A DNA stretch of 34,404 nt from a virus, in IMG/VR virus record IMGVR_UViG_3300011113_000046, positions 1 to 34,404 of that record; one strand, 5' to 3'. The position numbers were made by a program, and so were the translations under genes. The notes beneath the pieces were generated by a model, which made no database searches, was not told where the DNA came from, and saw only the letters and a program-made list of their open reading frames with translations. This document shows, piece by piece, positions 22,407 to 28,883 of the stretch; position 1 is the first letter of the stretch, and each line of letters starts with the position of its first letter.

Positions 22407-22505
22407 ATGGACGAAGCAATTCAAGTATTAGAACAAGCGAACAAAATGCTTGCTGATATGTTTGGGATAGATGAAGAGGATGACGATGGTATTAAAGTAT
22501 CATAG
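22407..22505 (+). CDS. Tiny acidic protein, 32 aa
   Basis: A 32-residue ORF, MDEAIQVLEQANKMLADMFG then a stretch of six acidic residues and a short tail. AGGAGG lies five bases before the ATG, inside the previous gene. Its own 3' end overlaps the next gene by 20 bases. The strong ribosome-binding site is the best reason to believe it. Confidence 0.5.
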   Translation: MDEAIQVLEQANKMLADMFGIDEEDDDGIKVS

Positions 22506-22692
22506 TGATAGACATGACAAGGTTGTCAATACACTAATGGGCTTTGGCTTTAAGAAGTTAGAGTCTTATCATCTAGCCCAAGAAATAATTGCTAGGCTAG
22601 ATAGATACGCTACTGCTTTAGATGCAGGGCAACGGCAATACAAAGAACTAATAGCAGTAAAGACTAAGAGTAAACCATATTGGAAAGGATAG
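22486..22692 (+). CDS. Hypothetical protein, 68 aa
   Basis: I use the ATG at 22486 because AGAGG at 22475-22479 is six bases upstream; earlier in-frame ATGs at 22471 and 22480 are less well placed. The protein reads MVLKYHSDRHDKVVNTLMGF and then helical sequence (LAQEIIARLDRYATALDAGQ) with a lysine-rich end. No family recognised. Confidence 0.58.
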   Translation: MVLKYHSDRHDKVVNTLMGFGFKKLESYHLAQEIIARLDRYATALDAGQRQYKELIAVKTKSKPYWKG

Positions 22693-22693
22693 C

Positions 22694-22870
22694 ATGACAA
22701 CATTTGAGACAATTAAATTCGAACTACAACTAGATGTCGATGTAGATTTTTCTAATGAAGATTTATATGGACTACTTGATGGGAACTTCGATAACTTATT
22801 TAGCGATAGCGAAGGTAGCGTAACCATGTATAAATATACATTACCTGAAAGAAGCAAGCAACATGAGTGA
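22694..22870 (+). CDS. Acidic hypothetical protein, 58 aa
   Basis: A 58-residue acidic ORF: MTTFETIKFELQLDVDVDFS, then NEDLYGLLDGNFDNLFSDSE and a short C-terminus. The ATG lies one base after the previous stop, with AAAGGA upstream. Alternating hydrophobic and acidic residues suggest a small beta protein. No family recognised. Confidence 0.58.
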   Translation: MTTFETIKFELQLDVDVDFSNEDLYGLLDGNFDNLFSDSEGSVTMYKYTLPERSKQHE

Positions 22871-22994
22871 GCCTATGTGGTTAATGGGCGATGATGTTGC
22901 TTTAGGATTAGCAGATGAATGTGATAATTGTAATGAACTAGAACGCCATTGTGTGTGCGGTGAACCTGATAGAATGTGGGGAGACGATGAGTAA
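22863..22994 (+). CDS. Small zinc-binding-like protein, 43 aa
   Basis: A 43-residue ORF beginning MSEPMWLMGDDVALGLADEC and holding CDNC followed by HCVCG, enough for one zinc site. It overlaps both neighbours by 8 bases. Together with the FmdB-type and zinc-ribbon proteins this is one of several small Cys-rich genes in the operon. Function unknown. Confidence 0.55.
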   Translation: MSEPMWLMGDDVALGLADECDNCNELERHCVCGEPDRMWGDDE

Positions 22995-23124
22995 CAGACC
23001 ACCTGGCATTACTGAGCAAGATGAAGAAGATGAAATGCTAGCAAAGTTTTGGGCAGACTATGGCGAGAGCCTATGGGTTGACCCAGCAGAACAGGAATGG
23101 ATGTGGGATGAGAAGACTAACTGA
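22987..23124 (+). CDS. Acidic short protein, 45 aa, last of rightward operon
   Basis: A 45-residue ORF, MSNRPPGITEQDEEDEMLAK then FWADYGESLWVDPAEQEWMW and a short end. It is rich in Trp and acidic residues. The ATG overlaps the previous gene and its end overlaps the convergent sigma-like gene by 8 bases, so there is no room for a terminator between the two operons; antisense effects there are possible. Confidence 0.6.
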   Translation: MSNRPPGITEQDEEDEMLAKFWADYGESLWVDPAEQEWMWDEKTN

Positions 23125-23839
23125 CCTGCTTATCTTCCTCGCCCCTGTCATCATGCCACTCATGTTCATCGGTGGCGTGATTAGTTTCTTCTACCTCATC
23201 TACTTCGGACTTCTCTTTATCGGGTGAGTCCTCTTCAAGATATGGTCTGAATCCACCTATCTTATTTATTAATCTTTTAACTGCTCGCTTGTGTCTCATC
23301 CGAGCAGTATCCTCGCTAAACAATTCAAGGAAGTTCGCTATCTCCTTGAAGTCGAGAGACTCTGCGTGTCGCAAGAATAGTAATTTTCTATCCTCTTTAC
23401 TTAACTTGTAATACGCAGAGTCAATCTCAAACATCATTACATTTAAGTTACCACCTTCTGATGGTGCTTGTGGGCGATTAGTCCCACCTAGATTTAACTT
23501 ATGACTTACACCATACTCACCACGCAATACTGCTGGTAAGATAGCCTCAACAATTACTGGCTCATAGTAATGTAAGTCAGCAACATCATAGCCAACTGAC
23601 TTGGCTTTCCAACGCTGGCAATAATCTAATGCTTGATTTCTAAGTGAACGATAGATTAAGTTCTTAGCGTCCTTCTCACCTATCGCTTCCCACTCATCAA
23701 GTTTATTTGGGTGCTCAACGAACCATTGATACAGTGATTGTTTAATGTCTTCCATCTCTACCATAGTAAACTTCTTATGGTATTCAGAAGCGACAGCGAC
23801 CACTACATAGTCCCACTTCTCAATGCGTTGCCAATCCAT
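23117..23839 (-). CDS. Sigma-70-like transcription factor
   Basis: A 240-residue protein. The N-terminal half (YHKKFTMVEMEDIKQSLYQW, LIYRSLRNQALDYCQRWKAK) looks like a degenerate sigma region 2. Residues 145-195 resemble region 4 with a helix-turn-helix: YKLSKEDRKLLFLRHAESLD, then FKEIANFLELFSEDTARMRH and KRAVKRLINK. The end is highly acidic (EEDSPDKEKSEVDEVEETNH). Such proteins in actinobacteriophages are annotated as RNA polymerase sigma factors and may redirect host polymerase to phage promoters. It is the last gene of the leftward replication operon. The region 2 match is weak, so it could be a DNA-binding regulator rather than a true sigma factor. Confidence 0.7.
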   Translation of the reverse strand: MDWQRIEKWDYVVVAVASEYHKKFTMVEMEDIKQSLYQWFVEHPNKLDEWEAIGEKDAKNLIYRSLRNQALDYCQRWKAKSVGYDVADLHYYEPVIVEAILPAVLRGEYGVSHKLNLGGTNRPQAPSEGGNLNVMMFEIDSAYYKLSKEDRKLLFLRHAESLDFKEIANFLELFSEDTARMRHKRAVKRLINKIGGFRPYLEEDSPDKEKSEVDEVEETNHATDEHEWHDDRGEEDKQVS

Positions 23840-23845
23840 ATTAAA

Positions 23846-24586
23846 TTATTTCCAAACCTTTCCATCAAATACAAATGACCCGTCCATATTAACTGGAACG
23901 AGATGTGGTATAACTTTATTTCCATCTACATACAAGACACCAAAGCCCTTGTGCCATGTGAACAGTCCACCCTTTACATACTTAGCGAACTTAAAGTCCA
24001 TCAAGCAACCAACTTCCATACCCCATAAAGTCTTTGGATGACCACCGAAGTATGACTGTGTGTAATGTGTAAGACCCATGCGGTGCGTATGACCACAGAC
24101 TACTGACATACCAGCACGCTTGGCTAATCCAAGTGCGGTAGCACCAGCAGTAGGCTGGACATTACCCTCATCACCATGTAAAAGCAGCCAATTTGGGGCT
24201 AATTCATAGGGTTTTTCGTGGTATTTGATACCCAAATCATCCAGTTTCAAGAAGTTTTTTAACTCTAATTCAGGTAAACCTGCGAGTCCAGGTGCTCTCA
24301 TCTTAATAGTGTTAAACAATCTATCCGTATGATTACTACGAATCATATGTTTAATCTTTAATGATTCTAATACACGATATGTTTCATCTCTATCTTTACC
24401 GATAGACTTCTCGTGTTCTAAATCAGTTCCCTTACTCCATTTAGAAATGGTCTGCATATCCATTTCATCTCCGACTGATATTACTTCATCAGGTTTATAA
24501 GACTTAATGAAACGGGAAAGGACAGAGACTGCCTTCCTATCATGGTAAGGCACTTGCAAATCTGACACGCAGACTATAACTTTCAT
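23846..24586 (-). CDS. Calcineurin-like metallophosphoesterase
   Basis: A 246-residue protein with the metallophosphoesterase motif set: VSDLQVPYHDR (D9), SVGDEMDM (D40), RSNHTDRL (N85, H86), LLLHGDEG (H137) and VVCGHTHRM (H166, H168). These are the metal ligands of the two-metal site. The first block reads DLQ rather than the common DxH, with a histidine four residues later. Phage members of the family are usually found near replication genes and may act on nucleotides, nucleic acid 3' ends or small molecules. The start at 24586 lies directly after the upstream stop. Confidence 0.88.
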   Translation of the reverse strand: MKVIVCVSDLQVPYHDRKAVSVLSRFIKSYKPDEVISVGDEMDMQTISKWSKGTDLEHEKSIGKDRDETYRVLESLKIKHMIRSNHTDRLFNTIKMRAPGLAGLPELELKNFLKLDDLGIKYHEKPYELAPNWLLLHGDEGNVQPTAGATALGLAKRAGMSVVCGHTHRMGLTHYTQSYFGGHPKTLWGMEVGCLMDFKFAKYVKGGLFTWHKGFGVLYVDGNKVIPHLVPVNMDGSFVFDGKVWK

Positions 24587-24952
24587 TTACTTATCCCATT
24601 TATCTCTCAGAACTAGCAGTCCTATGATTGCGTAGTTAGCCATATCCTTGAAGGAATCTTCAAGTGATTCGTGCTCTGGATTTTTATTGTTGTCAACTAA
24701 GTTATTTATCCGTGCTAGTTTATCATGCATCCTAACACGAAGACCATTGATTGCACCGCCAGGTGCGTCGGCAATATTGCGTGGACCATAATCCCTATGC
24801 TTAGATAGCAATAGTTTTTCTAGTTCTCTGAATGCTTTATCTACATCTCTTTCGAAAGTGGAACTGATATCTTCACCTCTAACCCCGATTGATTTATGGT
24901 TATGTCCGTTATCTTGAACCCTTGATTTATTAAGTGCTGTATGATTTGCCAT
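24587..24952 (-). CDS. Nmad1/DUF1599-like nucleotide-metabolism protein
   Basis: A 121-residue protein. The second half, from FRELEKLLLSKHRDYGPRNI through INGLRVRMHDKLARINNLVD to LEDSFKDMANYAIIGLLVLR, resembles DUF1599 (nucleotide modification associated domain 1), an all-alpha fold related to MazG-like pyrophosphatases. Members are predicted to act in synthesis of modified nucleotides or in clearing unwanted ones. A GGAG lies upstream of the ATG. The N-terminus is polar and likely flexible. The adjacent phosphoesterase and primase genes fit a nucleotide-related role. The family name is from memory of its motif. Confidence 0.7.
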   Translation of the reverse strand: MANHTALNKSRVQDNGHNHKSIGVRGEDISSTFERDVDKAFRELEKLLLSKHRDYGPRNIADAPGGAINGLRVRMHDKLARINNLVDNNKNPEHESLEDSFKDMANYAIIGLLVLRDKWDK

Positions 24953-24955
24953 TCG

Positions 24956-25297
24956 TCACTCCCCTCTTTCAAGTAGTTTTTTAAGTTCTTCATCTAAGTC
25001 CGTCATCTGTGTGTCAACTATCATATCTTCGATTATGCCTGCCACTACATTAGGTTGTGTCTCTGCTGTAAACAATGTCATATAAGTAGACTCTGCTATT
25101 CCTTTTATGTTCTCTGGACTATCAGCGTATCTGTATATACATCTAAGCAAAGAACCAATCATTAGCCTATACCCATTTGGTAACACCAATGCTGGGTCAA
25201 ACTCTTCGTCATCTTCTAACAGATGGTCGGTTGCATCGAATGCATTCTCGAAGTGCTCACCACATTCAGGACATGGCGGAATCTTTTTCCTAGTCAT
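24956..25297 (-). CDS. Hypothetical protein with N-terminal zinc finger
   Basis: A 113-residue protein beginning MTRKKIPPCPECGEHFENAF and DATDHLLEDDEEFDP: CPEC followed by two histidines looks like a C2H2 finger. The rest is helical (NGYRLMIGSLLRCIYRYADS, VVAGIIEDMIVDTQMTDLDE). It overlaps the TOPRIM gene by 8 bases, and AGGAG lies upstream of its ATG. Possibly a replication accessory factor; family not recognised. Confidence 0.65.
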   Translation of the reverse strand: MTRKKIPPCPECGEHFENAFDATDHLLEDDEEFDPALVLPNGYRLMIGSLLRCIYRYADSPENIKGIAESTYMTLFTAETQPNVVAGIIEDMIVDTQMTDLDEELKKLLERGE

Positions 25298-25913
25298 TTA
25301 CTCCTACCTTCTGAAGGAAGTATTGTGAACCTTCTTGGACGAACATAGAGTTTACATCCTGTCCATCAGGTAATTGTATAATAGTAATTGGTAACTCTCT
25401 TGCTAATGATGTAGCAAATTCTTTTCCTGGTTGGTCTCCATCAGCAAAGACAAACACTCTTTCAAAGTCAGCAAGTAATCTAGTATAATGCTTCTTCCAA
25501 CTATTAGCACCAGGCACTCCGACACATGGTATACCTACTAGTGATGACATAGTAATTGTATCTATCTCACCCTCACATATACCAATGTAGTCTCCTGCTT
25601 TTTCTATATCTAAAACATTATACATCTTAGTATCTGAGCCAGTCATTCCCATGTACTTAGGTTCAACAGCAGGATTAAGAGAGCGAAAACGCAAATCGAC
25701 AACGCCACTCTTGGTAATATACGGTATGGATAATCGTCCTGTGAATGCTTCATGTCCAACCTCAGGCTCCGCGACTACGCCTAATCGAGCCAACCGTGCT
25801 GCTTCCATTGTTATACCGCGACTTTTTAGGTAGGCTTCTGCCTGATAAATGTTTGCCGCGTACTTCTGAGTTGCTTGTCCCAGCAATTCTTTCTGCGATT
25901 CCTTTTGCTTCAC
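25290..25913 (-). CDS. Primase TOPRIM half (split DNA primase)
   Basis: A 207-residue protein holding the catalytic domain of a DnaG-type primase: a helical lead-in (AEAYLKSRGITMEAARLARL), the IGICEGEIDTI motif with E114 and E116, then FVFADGDQPGKEFA with D158 and D160 as metal ligands, and LPDGQDVNSM. The zinc-binding domain that normally precedes it is in a separate frame, 25762-26139, which overlaps this gene by 152 bases. The GTG start at 25913 has a GAAAGGG nine bases upstream, so independent translation is possible. A +1 shift would be needed to fuse the two frames. It could be a natural two-gene primase or an indel. Confidence 0.8.
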   Translation of the reverse strand: MKQKESQKELLGQATQKYAANIYQAEAYLKSRGITMEAARLARLGVVAEPEVGHEAFTGRLSIPYITKSGVVDLRFRSLNPAVEPKYMGMTGSDTKMYNVLDIEKAGDYIGICEGEIDTITMSSLVGIPCVGVPGANSWKKHYTRLLADFERVFVFADGDQPGKEFATSLARELPITIIQLPDGQDVNSMFVQEGSQYFLQKVGVND

Positions 25914-26139
25914 GGATGTCTACCCTTTCTTGTTGCGCAACGATTTGTAACGAATTGCCCTGGACTCCACAAGCAAAGCAGATGAAAATATTTTCATCAA
26001 GATTCGCACTCCCACTTTGGTGCGTGTCACCATGAAAAGGACATTTGAGATTGACTTGACCATGACCTTGGCGTACACTCGCTCCATAATGGATAAGTAT
26101 TTCTCTAATACTCGGTAGGTCATTCACAGTTCCTCTCAA
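25762..26139 (-). CDS. Primase zinc-binding half (split DNA primase)
   Basis: A 125-residue protein with the CHC2 zinc domain of DnaG-type primases: C33, H36, C54 and C57 in LKCPFHGDTHQSG and FICFACGVQGN. After residue 85 the frame continues with an arginine- and serine-rich tail (LPKKSRYNNGSSTVGSIRRS) that does not look like primase sequence, and the expected TOPRIM domain is found in the +1 frame of the overlapping gene. The start at 26139 overlaps the resolvase gene by 20 bases. The basic tail could bind DNA if the split is natural. Confidence 0.78.
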   Translation of the reverse strand: MRGTVNDLPSIREILIHYGASVRQGHGQVNLKCPFHGDTHQSGSANLDENIFICFACGVQGNSLQIVAQQERVDIREAKGIAERIAGTSNSEVRGKHLSGRSLPKKSRYNNGSSTVGSIRRSRGA

Positions 26140-26473
26140 TCCATTGCTCCAAATTCTCTACTACCCAGGCTTTATCTATACCAGCCATGCGTCTTTTAAT
26201 TATAACATACCTAGGTGGAGTTTCATCTAGGCCTCTAGCCTTAGCATAGTTCTCTGCTTCAACTGTGGCTTCTGCCCAGAACTTAGGTAAGTCAATCTTC
26301 TTTGTTGCTTTTAATTCAAAGATATAAGTTTGCCCAGCAACCATAGTAACTATGTCGCCTTCATCTTTAGAACCTGCTTTAGTCAGGCGTTCAGCAAATA
26401 CTTTCTTAGACCTTAACCATTTCATTACTGAAGTTTCAAAGGTTGCACCTTTGCGTTTACCATAACTACTCAC
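26120..26473 (-). CDS. Hjc-like Holliday junction resolvase
   Basis: I start at the GTG at 26473, which has AAGGTGG six bases upstream. The 117-residue protein begins VSSYGKRKGATFETSVMKWL (first residue read as Met), then TKAGSKDEGDIV and YIFELKATKKIDLP. E13, D40 and E53-x-K55 make the PD-(D/E)XK active site of Hjc-type resolvases and VRR-NUC-like nucleases. It could resolve recombination intermediates or trim DNA before packaging. A longer frame to 26527 lacks a ribosome-binding site. The GTG start overlaps the upstream gene by 8 bases. Confidence 0.8.
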   Translation of the reverse strand: MSSYGKRKGATFETSVMKWLRSKKVFAERLTKAGSKDEGDIVTMVAGQTYIFELKATKKIDLPKFWAEATVEAENYAKARGLDETPPRYVIIKRRMAGIDKAWVVENLEQWIERNCE

Positions 26474-26666
26474 GCCATGCCACCTTAGGATACTTAGCAA
26501 AGTTAATGAAGAAGAATAGGAAATCAAGTCTAGTAACCCAAGCGGTAACTTCTGCCACGTCTAACTCAGTCCATTCTATAATAGGATATCTTTCAAACCC
26601 TATACCAAAACAATATCTAGTATTAAATCCAATAGTTACTGTGTATCGTCCGATATCTTTTTGCAT
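26466..26666 (-). CDS. Hypothetical protein, 66 aa
   Basis: A 66-residue ORF, MQKDIGRYTVTIGFNTRYCF then GIGFERYPIIEWTELDVAEV and TAWVTRLDFLFFFINFAKYP, with beta-rich and aromatic-rich sequence and a hydrophobic stretch (FLFFFINF) near the end. The ATG overlaps the stop of the helicase gene (TAATG) and its stop overlaps the resolvase start. Family not recognised. The coupling suggests a small replication accessory protein. Confidence 0.62.
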   Translation of the reverse strand: MQKDIGRYTVTIGFNTRYCFGIGFERYPIIEWTELDVAEVTAWVTRLDFLFFFINFAKYPKVAWRE

Positions 26667-27448
26667 TAGTGGTTCTCTGGAATATCATCAACGAACATAT
26701 ACTCAGGGTTGAAGGCAATCCATGTCATGAGGCCTCCTCCTGCGTCTGCTCTTCCGTATCTGTTTTTAACTGGCGCGACTCCCATTGAGGTCCCAACAAC
26801 TCCGAGAGTGCAGATGAGAGCAGGTAGTTGTGCAACCTTACCCTGAATAGCACTTCGCGGTTGGCACGGAGAACCTGTAACTGCTTCACTAGTATGATGA
26901 AGCACAACAACAGCAGCATTAGTTGCACGAGCAAGATACTTTAACTCCTTCATGATGGCTCGCATAGAAGCGAACTCTTCACCACCATCGGTGGCTACGT
27001 CCATTAAATTATCTACTACAATTAGAACTGGTGGGCAACCCCATAGTTCCTCAAATGCCTGCACTTCTTCATCAATATCTTGAAGCGTTGGCGCAGATTC
27101 AAATGACCAAACAATATGACTACTCTTTGATAGAGTAGCCTTAGTCCAACCTACATCAGATGATAACATTCCTTCTACATCTGACTGACTCTTACCCGAA
27201 ATCATAGATGCTAATCGCATAGCCATCGTATGAGCGTTGGTATCTGCCGATATATATAACGTCGGCACTTTCATTTTAAGTGCTAATGCTAATGCTAAAG
27301 TTGATTTACCCACACCTGGCGCTGCTGCGAACATCGAAACTTCGGAACGACGGACAATGATTTTGTTGGAATCGAACGCCTTAAAGCAGGAAGGTAAAGG
27401 TTCCCCTCCGATACTGGCACGACCAACTGAGCGGACAAGTGTACGCAT
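26666..27448 (-). CDS. RecA/DnaB-like ATPase, replicative helicase candidate
   Basis: A 260-residue RecA-fold protein. Walker A is PGVGKST (residues 44-50), preceded by VSMFAAA; Walker B is VLIVVDNL (141-148), followed by VVVLHHTSEAV (181-190), a motif like the DnaB H3 region, and an arginine-finger-like NRYGRADAGG near the C-terminus. It is shorter than full DnaB (no N-terminal domain) and fits the RepA/AAA_25-like ATPases used by phages for replication or recombination. It is the core of the replication operon, with primase genes just downstream. A structured leader precedes it. Confidence 0.85.
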   Translation of the reverse strand: MRTLVRSVGRASIGGEPLPSCFKAFDSNKIIVRRSEVSMFAAAPGVGKSTLALALALKMKVPTLYISADTNAHTMAMRLASMISGKSQSDVEGMLSSDVGWTKATLSKSSHIVWSFESAPTLQDIDEEVQAFEELWGCPPVLIVVDNLMDVATDGGEEFASMRAIMKELKYLARATNAAVVVLHHTSEAVTGSPCQPRSAIQGKVAQLPALICTLGVVGTSMGVAPVKNRYGRADAGGGLMTWIAFNPEYMFVDDIPENH

Positions 27449-27471
27449 CCTGGTTCCTTTCTATCTTTAAA

Positions 27472-27520
27472 GAAGAGTCGCAACCAAAATGCAACTGGTG
27501 TAATTCGGCTACGACTCTTC
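27472..27520 (-). other. Leader hairpin before helicase gene
   Basis: GAAGAGTCG and CGACTCTTC (27472-27480 and 27512-27520) pair perfectly over 9 bp, and five more pairs, two of them G-U, extend the stem to 14 bp with a loop of about 21 bases. It lies in the 87-base gap between the upstream gene and the helicase start. There is no U tract, so it may be a translation control or processing site. Confidence 0.55.
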
Positions 27521-27535
27521 CTCATTATTTAATTA

Positions 27536-27934
27536 TTAGTTCACTGGTTTGCATTGGTCAGGTGTACCCTGTGGTGAAGGACACGCCCAGAATGCATAAG
27601 GCTTTCCGCTTGCTTTACTGATTCCTTCTCGCCATATACGGGGTCCGTGCTTGCACACTGGCGACGCTGTACCTGATACTGCCGATACCTGGGTTGGAGG
27701 CGAGGATACTAAGGGCTTTGTGCCGATAGTGGAACTCGTGGTCGATAAAGGGGCTAATGTGTAAGCACCTACTACCTTCTGTTGCACAGATGAAATCTGT
27801 GTTGAGTAATCGCCAATGCCTTCTAACAGCACAGACAATTCATCAGCCGTGTTTGCACGGATGTTTATCATATCACCTGTTGGTGTCTTGTAGGAAACTT
27901 GTAGTTTCCAGTCTTCATTTGCCATGTTTCTCAT
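27536..27934 (-). CDS. Hypothetical protein with C-terminal zinc-ribbon-like end
   Basis: A 132-residue protein. The N-terminus (EDWKLQVSYKTPTGDMINIR) is beta-rich, as in OB-fold single-stranded-DNA-binding proteins. The middle is Thr/Ser/Pro-rich and likely disordered. The end (SPVCKHGPRIWREG then YAFWACPSPQGTPDQC) has C, H and two further Cys that can bind zinc. Position between the nuclease and the helicase suggests a DNA-binding accessory role, perhaps an SSB-like protein. Start: ATG at 27934 overlaps the upstream stop (ATGA); a second ATG at 27925 is possible. Confidence 0.65.
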   Translation of the reverse strand: MRNMANEDWKLQVSYKTPTGDMINIRANTADELSVLLEGIGDYSTQISSVQQKVVGAYTLAPLSTTSSTIGTKPLVSSPPTQVSAVSGTASPVCKHGPRIWREGISKASGKPYAFWACPSPQGTPDQCKPVN

Positions 27935-28536
27935 TTCTTAGAAGAGAACTGACAATACTCTGTCAGTCCACATCTATTGCAGTTGTTTGTATTTGGTATA
28001 AAAATTCCAGCCTTGCGTGCTTTGTCAAATCCACTAACAAGATACTCTAACTTCTCATCTGTGTATCCAGTTAAATCTATGAGTGGAGTAGTTCCTTCTT
28101 GTCTTGCCATCCAGTAGGCTCCGTACTTAACATCTACCCCTAGAACTTGTTTAAGTCCTAGGCGGTAGAAGCCAAGTTGTAGCGTGCTGAAAGGGGTTTG
28201 CTGTGAAGTCTTTAGGTCAACCACGACTAATTCACCATCAACTTCAAAGACTCTGTCGATAACCATTTTAACAGGTATACCAGCAAAGGTAGGTGTCAAA
28301 CCCAATTCAACGGCAGGTGCGCCTTCTGGTGTGTGCCAGATTTTCCAGTTGTGATTAGCAATACGCCAATCAATATATGCCTGAACCCATTCAGGTCCAG
28401 TCTTTTGCCAAAAATCTACGTTCTCTTTATTAGGGAATGCTTTGGTAGCACGGCCACCAACCCTAGCGAAGGTTAAATCTTTACCATCTGATTCCTTTGC
28501 CCATGCTTTATCCCAGTAGTTCTGTGCTAGTAACAT
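27931..28536 (-). CDS. RecB/Cas4-like nuclease, C-terminal catalytic part
   Basis: A 201-residue protein starting MLLAQNYWDKAW at an ATG (28536) that shares a base with the TAA of the preceding gene. It holds the catalytic core of a PD-(D/E)XK nuclease: MVIDRVFEVDGELVVVDLKT with a D, and D-L-K at its end, then QLGFYRLGL, and at the C-terminus NCNRCGLTEYC with three Cys, like the Fe-S clamp of Cas4 and AddB. The N-terminal family motif is in the preceding ORF. Together they form one nuclease split in two. Function is likely recombination or end processing. Confidence 0.78.
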   Translation of the reverse strand: MLLAQNYWDKAWAKESDGKDLTFARVGGRATKAFPNKENVDFWQKTGPEWVQAYIDWRIANHNWKIWHTPEGAPAVELGLTPTFAGIPVKMVIDRVFEVDGELVVVDLKTSQQTPFSTLQLGFYRLGLKQVLGVDVKYGAYWMARQEGTTPLIDLTGYTDEKLEYLVSGFDKARKAGIFIPNTNNCNRCGLTEYCQFSSKK

Positions 28537-28727
28537 TATAGGTTCTCCAAATCCCAAGCCTCAGTTGCTGAGTGAAAGGCGGAGCCACCCACAGACCACA
28601 CCGAAGGTTCTTCGGGTAGTTGAAGTAATCGACCTAGGTAATACTGATACCCACAGTCAATGAATGTTGTAAACGCTGAGTATGATATATGCTCAGGTAA
28701 TGTGTATCCTTGCAGTTCTATTGCCAT
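28536..28727 (-). CDS. RecB/Cas4-like nuclease, N-terminal part
   Basis: A 63-residue ORF starting at the ATG at 28727 (MAIELQGYTLPEHISYSAFT, then TFIDCGYQYYLGRLLQLPEE and WSVGGSAFHSATEAWDL). The pattern YSAFTTFIDCGYQYY and GSAFHSATEAW is the N-terminal motif of PD-(D/E)XK nucleases of the RecB/Cas4 type, including a cysteine where Cas4 has its first Fe-S ligand. The catalytic half follows at the TAATG junction. The start site coincides with the predicted transcription start of the promoter just upstream, so translation is likely leaderless; this choice is preferred over the ATG at 28745, which would lie upstream of the -10 box. Confidence 0.72.
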   Translation of the reverse strand: MAIELQGYTLPEHISYSAFTTFIDCGYQYYLGRLLQLPEEPSVWSVGGSAFHSATEAWDLENL

Positions 28728-28733
28728 AAGTGT

Positions 28734-28762
28734 ATTATATACCATTCAGGTAAATTTGTCAA
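28734..28762 (-). promoter_or_regulatory. Consensus leftward promoter for replication operon
   Basis: TTGACA (28757-28762), exactly 17 bases, TATAAT (28734-28739): a perfect sigma-70 match. Six bases separate the -10 box from the ATG at 28727, so the start point should fall on or next to the first base of that codon, giving leaderless mRNA, which is common in Actinobacteria. Confidence 0.85.
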
Positions 28763-28775
28763 CTATAAATTATCC

Positions 28776-28804
28776 TTGACATAAATCTTTATTAGGTGTA
28801 TAAT
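28776..28804 (+). promoter_or_regulatory. Consensus rightward promoter for small nuclease
   Basis: TTGACA (28776-28781), exactly 17 bases, TATAAT (28799-28804). It is divergent from the leftward promoter, with only 13 bases between their -35 boxes, so the two could compete for polymerase. The transcript would start near 28811, and a hairpin follows at 28831. Confidence 0.82.
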
Positions 28805-28830
28805 ATATTATATAAGATAACATATATATA

Positions 28831-28847
28831 AGACCCCTTCGGGGTCT
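28831..28847 (+). other. Short GC hairpin in leader (attenuator candidate)
   Basis: AGACCCC-TTC-GGGGTCT forms a perfect 7-bp stem about 20 bases after the expected transcription start and 36 bases before the nuclease gene. It is followed by an AT-rich stretch rather than a U run, so termination would be partial at best. Confidence 0.5.
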
Positions 28848-28883
28848 ATTATAATATATATATAATATATACAATAGGATATA

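Noticed and set aside
25762-25913. Canonical -1 slippery site joining the primase frames
   Set aside because: The fusion needs a +1 shift, and the only A-rich stretch does not fit the X-XXY-YYZ pattern, so programmed shifting is not claimed.
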